Below are positions 12,409 to 24,300 of a stretch of DNA of 64,000 nt, one piece after another. Positions within the stretch are counted from its first letter, which is position 1, and each line of letters starts with the position of its first letter. Source of the DNA: Numida meleagris (Eukaryota > Chordata > Aves > Galliformes > Numididae); NCBI RefSeq assembly GCF_002078875.1, contig NC_034411.1, positions 50,217,938 to 50,281,937 of the forward strand, written 5' to 3'. The notes beneath the pieces are model-generated. The model searched no databases. It worked only from the letters and a program-made list of their open reading frames with translations, and was not told the origin of the DNA. Position numbers and translations under genes: made by a program.

Positions 12409-13778
12409 ATACATGTATATTCTCAGAAAAATGAGGTGGTCTCTCATGGAAAATTTTGAAGAAAGTTTCCTAGATCTATATGAGATCTTGTATTTGCTTA
12501 CTATGGTTTAGATTTTATGTTTGCCCAACCATTTTCTAGATCTTTGCATAGAATAATAATCTTTTAAAGGTATGGTCAGATCATAATTTGTCATTTGTTT
12601 TCTAAATAACTCCAGCCAGGCCCCTCTTGTTTTTTTGAATTTAATGAGTCATTTTGTGCATGTCCCCCAGTCAAGGGACAAAGCTGATCATTTTTTATAT
12701 TCCCTTCTTTAATTTGTGTAACCCTATAGTTGAATACTAGTTGTTGGTTGGTTTATAATGATCATTTAATGAGTAAATAGAATACCATTGAGAGAGAGGT
12801 GCTCCATCTATATTTATTTTCTGACATAACTGACAGCTAGACTGATATCTTTTCCTCCTATACTCTTTTGTTACAGCAGTACTAATCATACCACACAGAA
12901 ACACATTAGTTATTATATGTAATTATGTGCAATATGTTTACATTATAATATTTTATATTGGAGAGGCATAGGCTTCATAATGTTTTTACTCCCAATACCT
13001 CTCTGCTACAGATTATTTCAGTTTATACATATTTATAAATGATCTTTAAATTACAATAGCACATTAATTATAATAAAATGGTGATTTGGAAATAGGAGCA
13101 ACCGGAGAACTGATCTAGATGATTACATAACTTCTGACAGAGGAGCAGCATATTTTTGGTGCATGTGAAAGTTTATTTTGGCTATTTTGAAGTACAGAGA
13201 GCAACCGCAAGTTATTAGGAAAGATCATTTTTTATGTGGTTAAAACAGGTCTGAACAATCCTTGATCTTTCAGAAACCTTTTGAAAGACCTGTTCCTCTG
13301 TGACCTTGTTACTAATTCTGACAGCAATGTGTTTTCACTCCCTCTCATCACTACCCCCCTTTTCTTCCACTTCCTCCCCCTTTTCTCCAACCCAATTAGC
13401 AGATTAGCCAGCAGGCTGTGAAGCCTGAAGAAGTAGAAATTAAATCGACTTTTATCACACTCCAAAATAACTGTGGAGTTATCCAAGAGCACAGCCATAC
13501 CTCAGAGAGTCCCTTGCTTAAGGACTCCCAAGGGTGGGGAAGGAAATCAAAGGTGTCATCAAAGACTCCTTTCAACTTATGGAACTATCCTCCCTAAATT
13601 ACTGCCCTGATGAAGCCCTGATGTTGTGGTGAGGTGACATGCTGCGAGACCAGCTGATCCTTAACAAGAGTGTGTGATAGGGCAGAACAGGCCAGATGAG
13701 AGACAGAAGATAACCACAAGTAAGCACAGCTCCTACCTTCCTGGTCATCAACTCAAGGAAGAGAATATTTGTGGTGGG
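12407..13778. other. Gene-less AT-rich sequence
   Basis: Very AT-rich unique DNA, with several TATTATA-like stretches near 12,900-13,080. A minus-strand open frame at 13,498-13,232 (88 codons) has no recognisable feature. Nothing else can be supported. Confidence 0.5.
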
Positions 13779-13826
13779 TTTTTTTGTTTTTTTTTTGTTT
13801 GGTTGGTTGTTTTTTTTTATTTTTTA
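13779..13826. repeat. T-rich (TTTG/TTGG) low-complexity tract
   Basis: Forty-eight bases of T runs broken by single or double G, with a TTGGTTGG segment in the middle. On the minus strand this reads as A-rich with Lys/Gln codons, which explains an otherwise odd Lys-rich open frame there. It is simple sequence with no known role. Confidence 0.85.
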
Positions 13827-16800
13827 GAATTGTGTGGTTGCAAATGCTTATAAGGTAACAGTGCTGATGAGGTAGAGGTGGGTGATAGATTTTAGCAGGT
13901 TGAAGCAAACTTTTCATGTAGGCAATAAAGGTATGTTCAAACCAGAGCGATTTTTTCAGTGCTGATATGTTACCACACATTAATTACCATTCACTTAATG
14001 GCACATTATGATAAATATTTTATCTATGTGTGAAATCATCTGCAGAGTTTACTTCTGTACAATGCAGGCAACTTGGAGGCAATACATGAAGGTGAAAGGC
14101 CTGCATCACCTGAGTGAGATCTTGGTAGCTGTTTCAGATCTTATTTTTTATCAAGTAGAGTAAATGATTATTGAAAGGGTGGTGAAATGGTGGACCAGGC
14201 TGATACACACTACATGAGCTACTCTCACGGGTAAAGAATAGCTCTTAAGGTTGCTATACACTGTGAATATTTTCATTGGTTTTGGCTAAAAAAATCAAAA
14301 CGTGATTGTCACGTCTCTGCAGACAGAGAATTATACTAATGTGAAGTTTGTTTCTGCATGCACAACGCTTGAAAAAGTTGTTCTCTCTGTCTCATTTTCT
14401 CTGGTTGTTAGCTCTGAAGCTTAAAATAAATAACAAATAACAAATAAATATATGATAAACAAATTATAGTGCAAAGGCTTTGCTAATGAATTTTATTATT
14501 GATCCAATAATTCTGAAAAAGAACATCCAGTTGGCAAACTAATTAAGCTTTGAGATTTCTTATTCCTTATCTTCATGAAATCAGAGGGGAAGAGAAGATT
14601 CAAGAGTCAAAAAGACCTTTGATGAACAGGCAAGAAAGGCTGAATAATGAAAAGACAACCAAAAAATACTTCAGATGAGCAGAAAGGTACAGGAAACATT
14701 TAACAACAAATAATTTTCATTGTAGGTAAGAGAGAATTCTAAAATGCAGTTATTCATATTTATAGTTTACTGCACATTTTTCTGTTTTGGTTTTGCATGA
14801 ATTTACTTTAAAATTATTGTACATATTTTGACTACATGTTTTCCAAGTAGTTTGAAGAGCATGTGGGAAAATTCTGCTAAGTAACAACATCCTGCAAATT
14901 TTCTTGTGGTCCAAGTTACAACATAGAGAAGGTCAAGTTATATACATATAGAAACAGGGAATAATTTGCCATAAATAGTAATAATGAAATGTAATCCCAT
15001 TCTAGCTATGGGGAATATGCCACTAAAGTCTGGGAACTGGCTCATTTTTATGCTTAAGGGGAAAATCTATTTTTATTTATCTACCCAACCACGTATTCTG
15101 ACATCTTGTAGTTCTTCTGCTTCAGATAGTCCGCTGTGGCAAATTATTTCATGTCAGATAGAGAAACTTTATTTTTATATATATTTATAGGTTGTAAAAA
15201 TTAACTTTTAATGGGACACTGATGTTAATAGGCTCTAAATTTATAACAGAGTTCTTTTGCACTAAGAAAATATAAAGGAAAAGGAGTGTAGGGGATGATT
15301 GAATTTTTACCGTTCTCCTGCTATATTCCACATTCCACTTGTTCATTTCATTTCCTTATACAATTATTTAGTAGCGGCCTCTGGTAAAATTTTACACCTA
15401 AAGCACTGTCATAAAATATTCAGAAGTTACTATGCTTTAATACTGCTGAGTAAGTACTTTGTTTTTATTCTCTGGTGATTGTAGCATGGAGCTGTATTCC
15501 TGTACAACAGGCTAAACAACAGTACAAAAATACAGACTTTATACTTAAAGTTTAAGAACAACATGCACACACAGTTTTGGGGGCATGTAAGGCTTGAAAG
15601 GCCTTAGTGTCAGCAGGTACTCTGGCAGGTTGAAGTCTCCAGGGAATGGTCCACTGCAAAGCAGGGAGAGAGGAGAAATGCAGAGCTCCGGCACTAAATA
15701 GCAAGAAGTACTGTACGTGTCTGTTTGGCAGAGAGCTGCTCCTGCTGATTACCCTCCCAGTATCTTTACCCTGGCAGACCTCAGCTGTGCTTCAGTCCCT
15801 TCCGTGTGCATATGACACTGCCTAGGCAGAAGGATGACATGCTGCTTAGTATTTGTATAGACACATTTAAACACTAATTCTCCGGAGCTCTCCCTGTCTC
15901 TCTCCCCCACAAAGGTGCAGCCAGGTGGGAACTGCCTGCTAATTTTCAGAAGTGCACGGTTTCCAGAGAGCCATTTCTCTTTCTTTACTTTCCTCTTCCT
16001 AGAGGCTGTTTCCAGACTGCTCCTTTCTTTATAATGGCAGATACTTTTCTGACCATAAACAAAGAAGTCTTCATTATACACCAAATACTACCCACAGTTT
16101 TTGCAGCACATTGCATCAGTCAAACATTTAAGACTCTTACCTCCATGTTCATAGTATAGAAAGCACAAAACAAAAACATGCCTCATAAGTGCCGTGCTTG
16201 AGCTCATATGATATTAGGCTGATATCTGATTTGATAAAAAGTCATGTATGGAAAGAAAGGCAGGGGCTCCTACTCCAGGCTCTTAGCAGCACATGAATTT
16301 ATAAGTAGGAACTATTCCATCTTTCGAGACAAATCTTGAAAACAGACTGCTTCTAACCCCTACTCTACTGTGATCTCTTCTGCATGGGAACAGGGAAATT
16401 TCCCAAATGTTTTGGGCAGAGAGGCCAGCTCCAAACTGCCATGGGAGAGCTGAGGCTTGCAGATATGATTCAGATTGTAGACGCTAGGAAGGAAAAGCAT
16501 AACAAAGCTTAATGTGAGAAAATAAGCATGTGGTCTACACTTCTCTAGCTACTTCTGTACATGCCAGTTCTCAGATATTAACAGGGGCTTTGAGAAGTAA
16601 GTGATTACATGACCTCTTTCACCCAGGTCCCTTCCAGTTCTCATGGCTGATATTGAGTTTCTGAAGCTGAACAGCTGCTATTGTTTCCAGGAAATTTCAA
16701 ATGACAATTAAATGTTCTGGATGGAGAGTTAAATGAAATACTTTGGAGTTTTTGTGTTCCTTAAGAGTATTGATCAACTCCAGAACAGCTTCAAGCAGAA

Positions 16801-17840
16801 CAATTTTTCTGGAAGGCTGTAGTTCAAGACTTACAGAGATATGTCAAAAAGTTTCTCGGTTCCTGAAATCCTGGGAAAGAAGGAAACAAAATATGTACTG
16901 AAGAGCAATCAGGACTAGGAAGAGACGTAGTGCCAACTACATAGTACTTTGTTCCTCCATTACTCTGACATTAAGGGAACAGTCATCTGCAGTCCTATCT
17001 TCCTATGTCTCATTGTGCTGTCAGCAGCACCCGCCAGCAATGTACAGGCCTTTCATTTCCAGCAGATGCTGGACACAAACATCCTTTGGATCTTAACCTA
17101 GCACAATAAGCTAAAAACCTTCACATTAACATCAGTGAAGTTAAAGCAGAATAGCTTCTCAAGAAAAGTATGATATTCAGATGTGCTGACACCTTGAAAT
17201 AGTTATGAAAGAACACATCAACTCATTAACCAGCTGCATCCTGATTGTCATTAACTGCACTTATTATTATGCTTTTTCAGTGAGAAAAGATTTTACAGTT
17301 GCAAAGACACCTCTCCCAAATCATATTTTGATTACATGTCATTATAAACTTAGTTAATTACAGTTATTTGAATGAAAGTGTATATTTTTCAATACATTCT
17401 GTTTTTACCCTCACCTCCCAGCCCATCCTGCAGACTTCCAGAACACAAATGCTAGAATATTTTTTTCATAGCCTTTTAAGGCTTTCTGCTTTGTATCATC
17501 AGCACCTTTCAGTCAAGTGCATAAAGATGTTGATACTAGTAACTGTAGTGTTTTGGCATTGTAAATTGAAATATTAAAAAAAAGAAATAAATGAGTTATC
17601 AAGCAATATTATCTTACTTTTCTTGGATTATAAAGTATTATTAAAAAGGAACAGCTTTCACATGACATATACCAAGAGCATTTGTTTCTAAAGCAAATTA
17701 CAAAATAAAGTATCTGACAATATTGTAAATATGAAGTGATCTTTGTTTCAAATGGAGTTTGTACAAGAACGGTGTAAATAATTAAATTTGCAATTCATGT
17801 CTACTATGAAAAAAACATCTTCTTAAGAGGCAGAACAATT
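13827..17840. other. Gene-less sequence
   Basis: Unique AT-rich sequence. It contains a small AAATA/AACAAATA array at 14,422-14,452 and a somewhat GC-richer patch at 15,590-16,080. The latter has a 111-codon minus-strand open frame with no recognised domain. No repeats with clear ends and no RNA genes were seen. Confidence 0.5.
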
Positions 17841-18616
17841 TGCAGATTGTTTTTTTATTCTTTTAGCCTTATAACTGCCTCAGGAATTGGTGCTCTCGGT
17901 TTTCATCCTGATGTACCACTATTGACCGCAAAGGAGTTACTCCCGAGTTACAGAAGCGTAAATAAAATGAATGATGCTCTTTCGGCTCTAACCTTGTTGC
18001 TCAAGGAAAGGAGAGGAAAATGGAAACTCTCTCAGCCCTGGGAAGGCAATGTTAACGTGCTGTGTGTCTACTCAAACCTTGGAAAGAGTGATGTTTTTGT
18101 ACATACAGCACACTGTTGGCCAGAGCAGCTAGCAAAGAGGCAGGCTGCTTAACCACCACATTTTGATGATTCTGCTTCTCCTTGCAGGGGACTCTACACA
18201 GGGTGCCTGGAGGAGCCCAGTGGGAACCACTTCCCTGTTGTGTTTCTGCAGGCATTGCGAAGCAGCAGGATCCAGGTATGCTCCTCACCCAGCCTGCTCC
18301 AGGGCCCACTGCACCCTGCTGAGCTCAGCAGCCTGCTGCTGCCAGCCAAGTCTCTGCCTCTCAGCTGTAGCAAGGTTATGGCAGGAACAGTCACCCAGCA
18401 ACCTCTGCCTGTCATCAGAGAGAAAATCCAGCCCCATCTGCAAACCAGAGCCTCTCGGATGGGATTTATATCTCTGCGGAGGCAGCAGCTCCTGGCTGCT
18501 TGTCTCTGCTGAGTTCAGCAGGAACACAGCACCTTTGGCCAAAATGGAGCCAGGCTGCCTCCACCCTATGGCAAGCACTCTGCTATACAGAAGAAAGCAC
18601 TGGTGTTTAACTAAGG
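17841..18616 (+). other. GC-rich patch with exon-like splice signals; identity unknown
   Basis: The patch is unusually GC-rich and stop-poor for this window. At 18,170-18,187 a pyrimidine tract ends in 'cttgcag', and at 18,276 there is a 'CAG|gtatg' donor, enclosing an 88-bp interval (18,188-18,275) open in all three plus frames. A second weaker acceptor, T-rich and ending in AG at 17,865-17,866, lies upstream. No frame resembles a protein I know, and the open frame runs on past the donor into an A-rich tract, where it codes for poly-Lys. It could be a non-coding RNA exon or chance. No promoter or polyadenylation signal was identified. Confidence 0.2.
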
Positions 18617-18652
18617 AAAAAAAAAGTAAAAAAAAAAAAAAAGAAAAAAAGG
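18617..18652. repeat. A-rich low-complexity tract
   Basis: Thirty-six bases, nearly all A with scattered G and T. It follows the GC-rich patch directly, which superficially resembles a retrocopy tail. However, no AATAAA signal sits just upstream and no flanking duplication was found. Confidence 0.85.
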
Positions 18653-18901
18653 AAATAACAATTGTATTTTTCTCAAATAAGCAGAATTTAAAAACTAATT
18701 ATGTCTCACTTACCTTTTGGAAATGAGGCTTGCAAATACAAAAACAAAACAAGATATTTCACAGTGAAAGATAGCTGGAATGTCTGAGATCACATTTATG
18801 TGATTGGCAGAATTAGATCTGTTAAATCTCATCTTCTGAAGATAAAGAAGCCATCCTCCTTACAGAAGGGATTCAATATTTAATGACCACTAAGGCATCC
18901 T

Positions 18902-19052
18902 TCATAGAATCATGGAATCCTTAGAGTTGGAAGGGACCTTTAAAGGTCATCCAGCCCAATTCCCCTGCAGTGAACAGGGACATCCACAGCTACATCAGGT
19001 TGCCCAGGGCCTGATCCAGACTCACACAGAAAGTCTCCAGGGACAGGGCAGC
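18902..19052 (-). mobile_element. CR1 LINE, 5'-truncated 3' tail
   Basis: Read on the minus strand this is the end of a CR1 non-LTR retrotransposon. The plus strand begins with 'tcatagaatcatggaatcc', the complement of the CR1 terminal ATTCTATG-type repeats, followed by the usual 'gttggaagggaccttt...ggtcatccagcccaa' 3'-UTR block. About 150 bp remain and nothing codes. Severe 5' truncation is normal for CR1, whose target-primed reverse transcription often stops early. Several mismatches to the typical tail indicate an old copy. No target duplication is obvious. Confidence 0.92.
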
Positions 19053-20679
19053 TTTGTTGAATGCAAATTTTGAAAATGAAATGTTAGTACTTAGAAGAAA
19101 GTAAATGAAGAAAATTCTGTTCAAGCACATAAGATCTTTATTACTGATAACACCTTTAACTGCTGAAATGCATTTTTATAGTGTGTGTAAAAACTTGTGT
19201 ATGGACATTTGTGTGTGATCTTAACCAAGGCATGTGCCATAAAGGGACTCACTGAATTTTATTGTACAGTTTTTGACTCATTAGCTCAGATCTTTTTTTC
19301 CAATTTCTTTAAGATCTGAAATCTATGAAAGAAACATCAGCTGTGGTTTAAGAGATGGTTTTCATAACAACAGAAGATTCAGAGATGATTCTCAAATTCC
19401 CGCTGTACAGGTCTGTGCCTATCCTAGCACCACATGGCCAAGTAAATATGGTTGACTTTTTTCATCATCTCAGAGTCCTTGTTGTGTCTTCTGATAACTG
19501 CATCTGCATGTGTAGCAGTACAAGCTTTTACACATAGAATATTTGAGATTGGTAGTTTAACTGTGGTAAATACTGTTGAATAAAATCTGTTTAGATCTGT
19601 TTAACATGATCCTACATGGCAGTCAAAACTAGGATGGGTGGCTTTCTGTGGGCACCTAGCTACTGCTTTTCCACTTAACTTGACCACCTTCAACTAGTAA
19701 AAAAAAAATTACCAGATTGGTGATACTGTATTTTAAAATATTTTAAAGTGTATTAAATAGTAGATGAAAAGACTCTCCAGAGACACACAAAACGTTTTCT
19801 GTAGAGCTATGCATGAGATTGTGTTTATTTATTTTGTGGAAAGCTCTGATCTGAATTACTGCCCTATCACGTTCAGCTATAGCAAAATAAGAAAAGTGAA
19901 GGTAAATAATAGATAACAATTTCAAAAGAATTTTTAATAAGCACATGATTGCAAAGTACGCTGGATTAGCACAACATAATGTGTCTTCTTAGAAAACTGG
20001 AGGTAATTTATAAAATCTATGGTAGTGTTACAGCAAATCCACAGCACAGATGTAACTGAAGATGAGCCAATGCTGAGAACTGCCTCTTGTCATCACAGAG
20101 AAATAAATCATAAATATACTGGACAAAAAGATTTAAGACAGGTTCCAGACAAATGTATGGCCACCATAGTTAGAACAGAAAGGCCTCAGAAAACTGCATG
20201 ATGCTTCAGAAATTGTTCATAAACTAAGTTAAAATGTCCACACAGAGATGCAGAAGGACTTCTTCCTCAAGCTATTCTTGGTGATGAAGTGGGCTTTCCT
20301 AAAATACAGACATAATATTCATAGGGGGCTCCAGACAGACTGCTGTAAGGGAACCCTTCTGTTAATTCCTCAGTACGGATGTCCACCTGGTGGGGCAGAT
20401 TAGCAGTTATCTCTGTATTAGATCTGCCACCACCAGTAGCACTGATGAGTAAAAGCCATTTAACACTTGATTTTTTGGTTCTCTACTCTTGAGTGAAGAG
20501 ATAGAGTTCTGGTTTAAGAGTAAGGCCAGTACAACAGCTTGGGAGGATTACTGTGCATTTTCTCAGGAAGGTAAAAGGTTGGGGCCTTCCATGCTATTTA
20601 AACTGTGTGATTCTTTCTGCAAATAGTTTTCCATAAACATGTTATTTCAAAATTGATTCATTTTTCTTAAATTACCCTA
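19053..20679. other. Gene-less sequence
   Basis: Unique AT-rich DNA between the minus-strand CR1 tail and the conserved-looking block that follows. Open frames are at most 67 codons and unremarkable. Nothing specific was seen. Confidence 0.5.
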
Positions 20680-21350
20680 CATCCTTCTTCTAAGCGCAAT
20701 TTTGCAAATCCATTGTCTAGAATTTGCTACCCTGCTCTTAATTATCCATCAGCCAGCTTTTCCCTTATTAATTAATGCTCAAGTTTTAGCAGCAGCTTGA
20801 ACCGGGTCACTGTTCACATGTTGAAACAACAGATGCAAAGGGTTTTGTGAGTGACAGGATGAAAATTAGGCACCATCTTGGCATGGAGCTTCAGAAAGAT
20901 GTTAAGAAACCTCTCTGCATTTCATATTGGAATCTATTCCACATCTCTGAGTACTGTATATACTGTACAAATGCTTCATTTTAAGTCTGCCAACATTGCC
21001 GCTCCAATTTGTCAATCCTGGAATTCTTTTTAGTAAGTGCTACAAATGTACGAGTCATCATTGTTATTATGTTCCATTAGAACATTTGCTGGTTTTGAGT
21101 TCTGTCAGATATGTACGATAGCATTTGATGAATCACTGCTGAAATGATTCACTGCAAACAACATCCAATTTCTTGAAGTGCTTTCTACTGGTATCGATAA
21201 GTATCTGGAGTTTAAATGCAATGCTGCTTCTATGCACTCAGTCATATTGCTTATTGCAAACATTTGAAACGAGATTGATATCAACTACTTAATTAATCGT
21301 TTTGGCTCATAATTTTTCCTGTCACTCAGGGATTCACCAGTTTAATTTCA
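20680..21350. promoter_or_regulatory. Candidate conserved non-coding block
   Basis: A repeat-free stretch with many developmental-factor-like motifs: ATTAATTAAT near 20,770, ATTGTT (SOX-like) near 21,060, ATCGATAAG near 21,194 and TTAATTAATCG near 21,290. It also holds a close direct repeat of a (G)ATTCACTGC-type unit at about 21,130-21,160. It has no long open frame. By texture it resembles conserved enhancers, but only an alignment could show conservation. Function is inferred. Confidence 0.25.
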
Positions 21351-24300
21351 CAATGATATTTTGTTAGAGAAGAGGTGGCATGTTCAGTTGAATGGCTGGT
21401 TTGGTGATCTGTTTCCAACATGACAGTGCTTCAACTACATCAAACCTTAATTTGTACTCAAGGCTTGCATTTCTTTCACTTATACAGTATGTTCTGCATT
21501 TGAGTTGCAGCAACAGGCAGTATATGGCTTTGTAAATATGCATACAAACTCTTTTGAGCAAGTCACTGATCCATAAAGTGTCCTGTAGAGCAAAATCTGC
21601 AAAACAGAATGCCTCACCTTATAAACATAGCTCCTCAGATATAGTCTTTTTTAAGTATTGAAGAAGGGAAAGAAGCAAAAAAATTAAAAACAAAAAAAAG
21701 GAGGGGGAAGTAGAACTTTGGGAAAACCCTGGGATATCTCTGCATTCCACTTTTTGTTAGAGCTGTAAGTACTTCAGATAAAAGGTAACACGTTTTCTTA
21801 ATGATTTATATAAATCACACTATCTTCTTTATCATAAAGAATTAATTGGGTATCAGGGCCTTCTAAGGTCTGTATAAAGATGAAGTCAATAGTTATATTC
21901 TACAGTATATTCTGAAGGCACTACTTTTGCCACGTTCTACTTGCAATTACACAGTAATACATTTTTTGTCACTTCCTTGTTACTCAGGAGTGTTATCTCA
22001 TTTTCAGCTGATTGTTTGTATTCACTTACCCTCACTGTGGACTGGAAAAGACCTTGGACTTAAGATTTTTATTAATCCATTGCATTACCAAATCACCTAG
22101 AAAATCCAGTGGAGGATTAGTTTCCCAGAGAGTGAGGCCCTGGCCAAGCACAGATCCAAAAGACTGTAAGGGAGAAGAGCCAGGACACAAAAAGATTAGA
22201 GGCAAAGGAATCATCTTTGTTTTCTTTAGCAGAGAAGGAAAAACCAATCAAGGGATGAATAAGAAATCCTTTTGGCAGATCTTTGGGAGACAAAGCTTAG
22301 AGAGGTAGCAGAGCAACCATGACAGATTAAAGAGATCAAGGAAGATGATATTTTAAGAGTGTGATCAGCTGTGCTGTGGGTACCCCAGCTCATCAGGAAT
22401 AGAGACAGACTGAAAAAAAAAAATATATAGAGGCTAAAATTTCACCATTTTGAGTTAGTGTGTTAATTCAGTACTCTGTGAAACATGTTAGGGCTAAGGA
22501 GTGCAAAAGAATAACAGGATACCAGACACATCCAGCAGACTCAGAGTTTTCCTTAATATTGAGTATGAAAACATTTTATAACTGCTTGTTTTAAATTCCA
22601 ACTACTTTATTTGAGCAGCTGAAAATCCCGCAAAATGAAAGGTATTTGACTTAGACATTAACAGACTTATAGATCTTCATAAAACAGTAAATAGCCTTCT
22701 ATCTTTTCTTTACTTAAAAAAAACCCCACAAAACTTTCAAAAGTTCTCTTTTACATCTCTCTGCTGTCCTATATTACTTCTTCTGTCATTAATCCTTCCT
22801 GCCATTCATTATAATGTGTAACAAGACTTCCATTAGCAATGCCACTTCTTCCACCATTCTCCTCTATGAAGACAAAACTCAGCAATTTTCTGCATTACAG
22901 AAACAACAAAAAAAAAACCTACTTCTGTATTAAAGATATAGAACTGACATATAAATAAATTTGTTATGTATCTGTGGTGAAATTCAGATCAGAAACCAGA
23001 ATATCTCTTCTAAAAATCTTTTTTTCCCCAGGTTACAGCTTTTACCTCATAAGCTTCTTTTTTATTTTATTTTATTTTTTTCTCAAAGGGCAGCTCTTTA
23101 ACTAAGAAGAGCTCACAATTCTTTTCAAGTCCTGTCTAGCAAAGAGTATGAAATAGAAATGTAGAGTGTAAAGGAAATGTCTCCAAAGAAGCAATAAAAC
23201 ATCTCCTATACAGCTACTTTAGACCACTAAAATATACCACAGGCTTCTCCAAACAGTTGTAGCAGATTTTAAAGCTACTACCTCCTGCAATTCAGCTTTG
23301 AGAAATTTCCCTTCAGCAATCAAATTATACCTCCTTTCTGGCACAAGTAGGGATAATTTTCACTCGTATGCCTTGATATAACTTAGTCATGCTGTGCGCT
23401 CCTCCAAATCTCCTTTAAAGTGCTTTGTGACTTGTTGAAACAAGGTGGAAAACTAGGAGTTCTTACCAACTGGTACAGTGTCTCAAGGCAGCCTGGAGTT
23501 CTCCAGCCTTGTTTTCCCGTTTCCTCAAGCTCCTTGCTGGTTACAGTTATTGATAAGTGGTATGTTTAAAACAGTATTAAAACAAAACTTAATACCTAGC
23601 AGTATATCTAACGAGAGTGCCAATCAATTGCTATTTTAGTTTTTCAGCTGAATCCTAGGTTTTCTTGCAGTTGTTGCATCTTCTTTTGGTTCTATCTTTC
23701 TTTGAGCCATCCATTACCTGCTTTCCCTTTTTACCCAGTCTTTTCCTCTTAGCTTCCAGTCTGCTGCCCAACAGCCTGCTGCTCATTCCTTCACCAACTT
23801 TGGGAAGGCAGTTGTGGCACAACAATAAATCAGAAAGCATGATGCAATCAGGAAGATTAGGAATAGAAGCAGCCTTGGAAATCAGAGTAGCTGGGCCCTC
23901 AGCCACTGAGATGATCAGCTACATCCCTAACTCTTGTCTTCAGTCAAAACAACACGCAGTCCTTCCCAGTGATAAGGACTATAGCCAAGAGTTTATCATT
24001 GTTTTTTGAAAGGGAGGGGTGGAAAAAAAAGAAACAGCATTTTTCCAGATTTTAATCCTGCCTCTGTCTGCAGGCCTGATCTAATCCAAGATGACAGGAC
24101 ATTCCCTGGGACCTTCTATCAGCCAGAGATATCCAATTGTCAGATTTGATTTGGGGCACTTTCACTCAGCATGTACTCTTCTCTCCTTCTTGCTTTAGCT
24201 TTTTCTCTGCGTTAAGCAAGACAGACAGTGTTGTTTCAAATCCACAGAGGCAAATGCACTTTCCATCTGCTTATCATTATGGTGAAGAAAAGAGGAGCTA

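Noticed and set aside
18600..18652. Processed pseudogene with poly(A) tail
   Set aside because: There is no AATAAA just upstream, no recognisable parent gene and no flanking duplication.
18163..18726. 187-codon plus-strand frame, second longest in the window
   Set aside because: It starts at TTG, runs through a GC-rich stop-poor patch and ends in an A-rich tract coding for poly-Lys. It has no domain and a good splice donor inside it.
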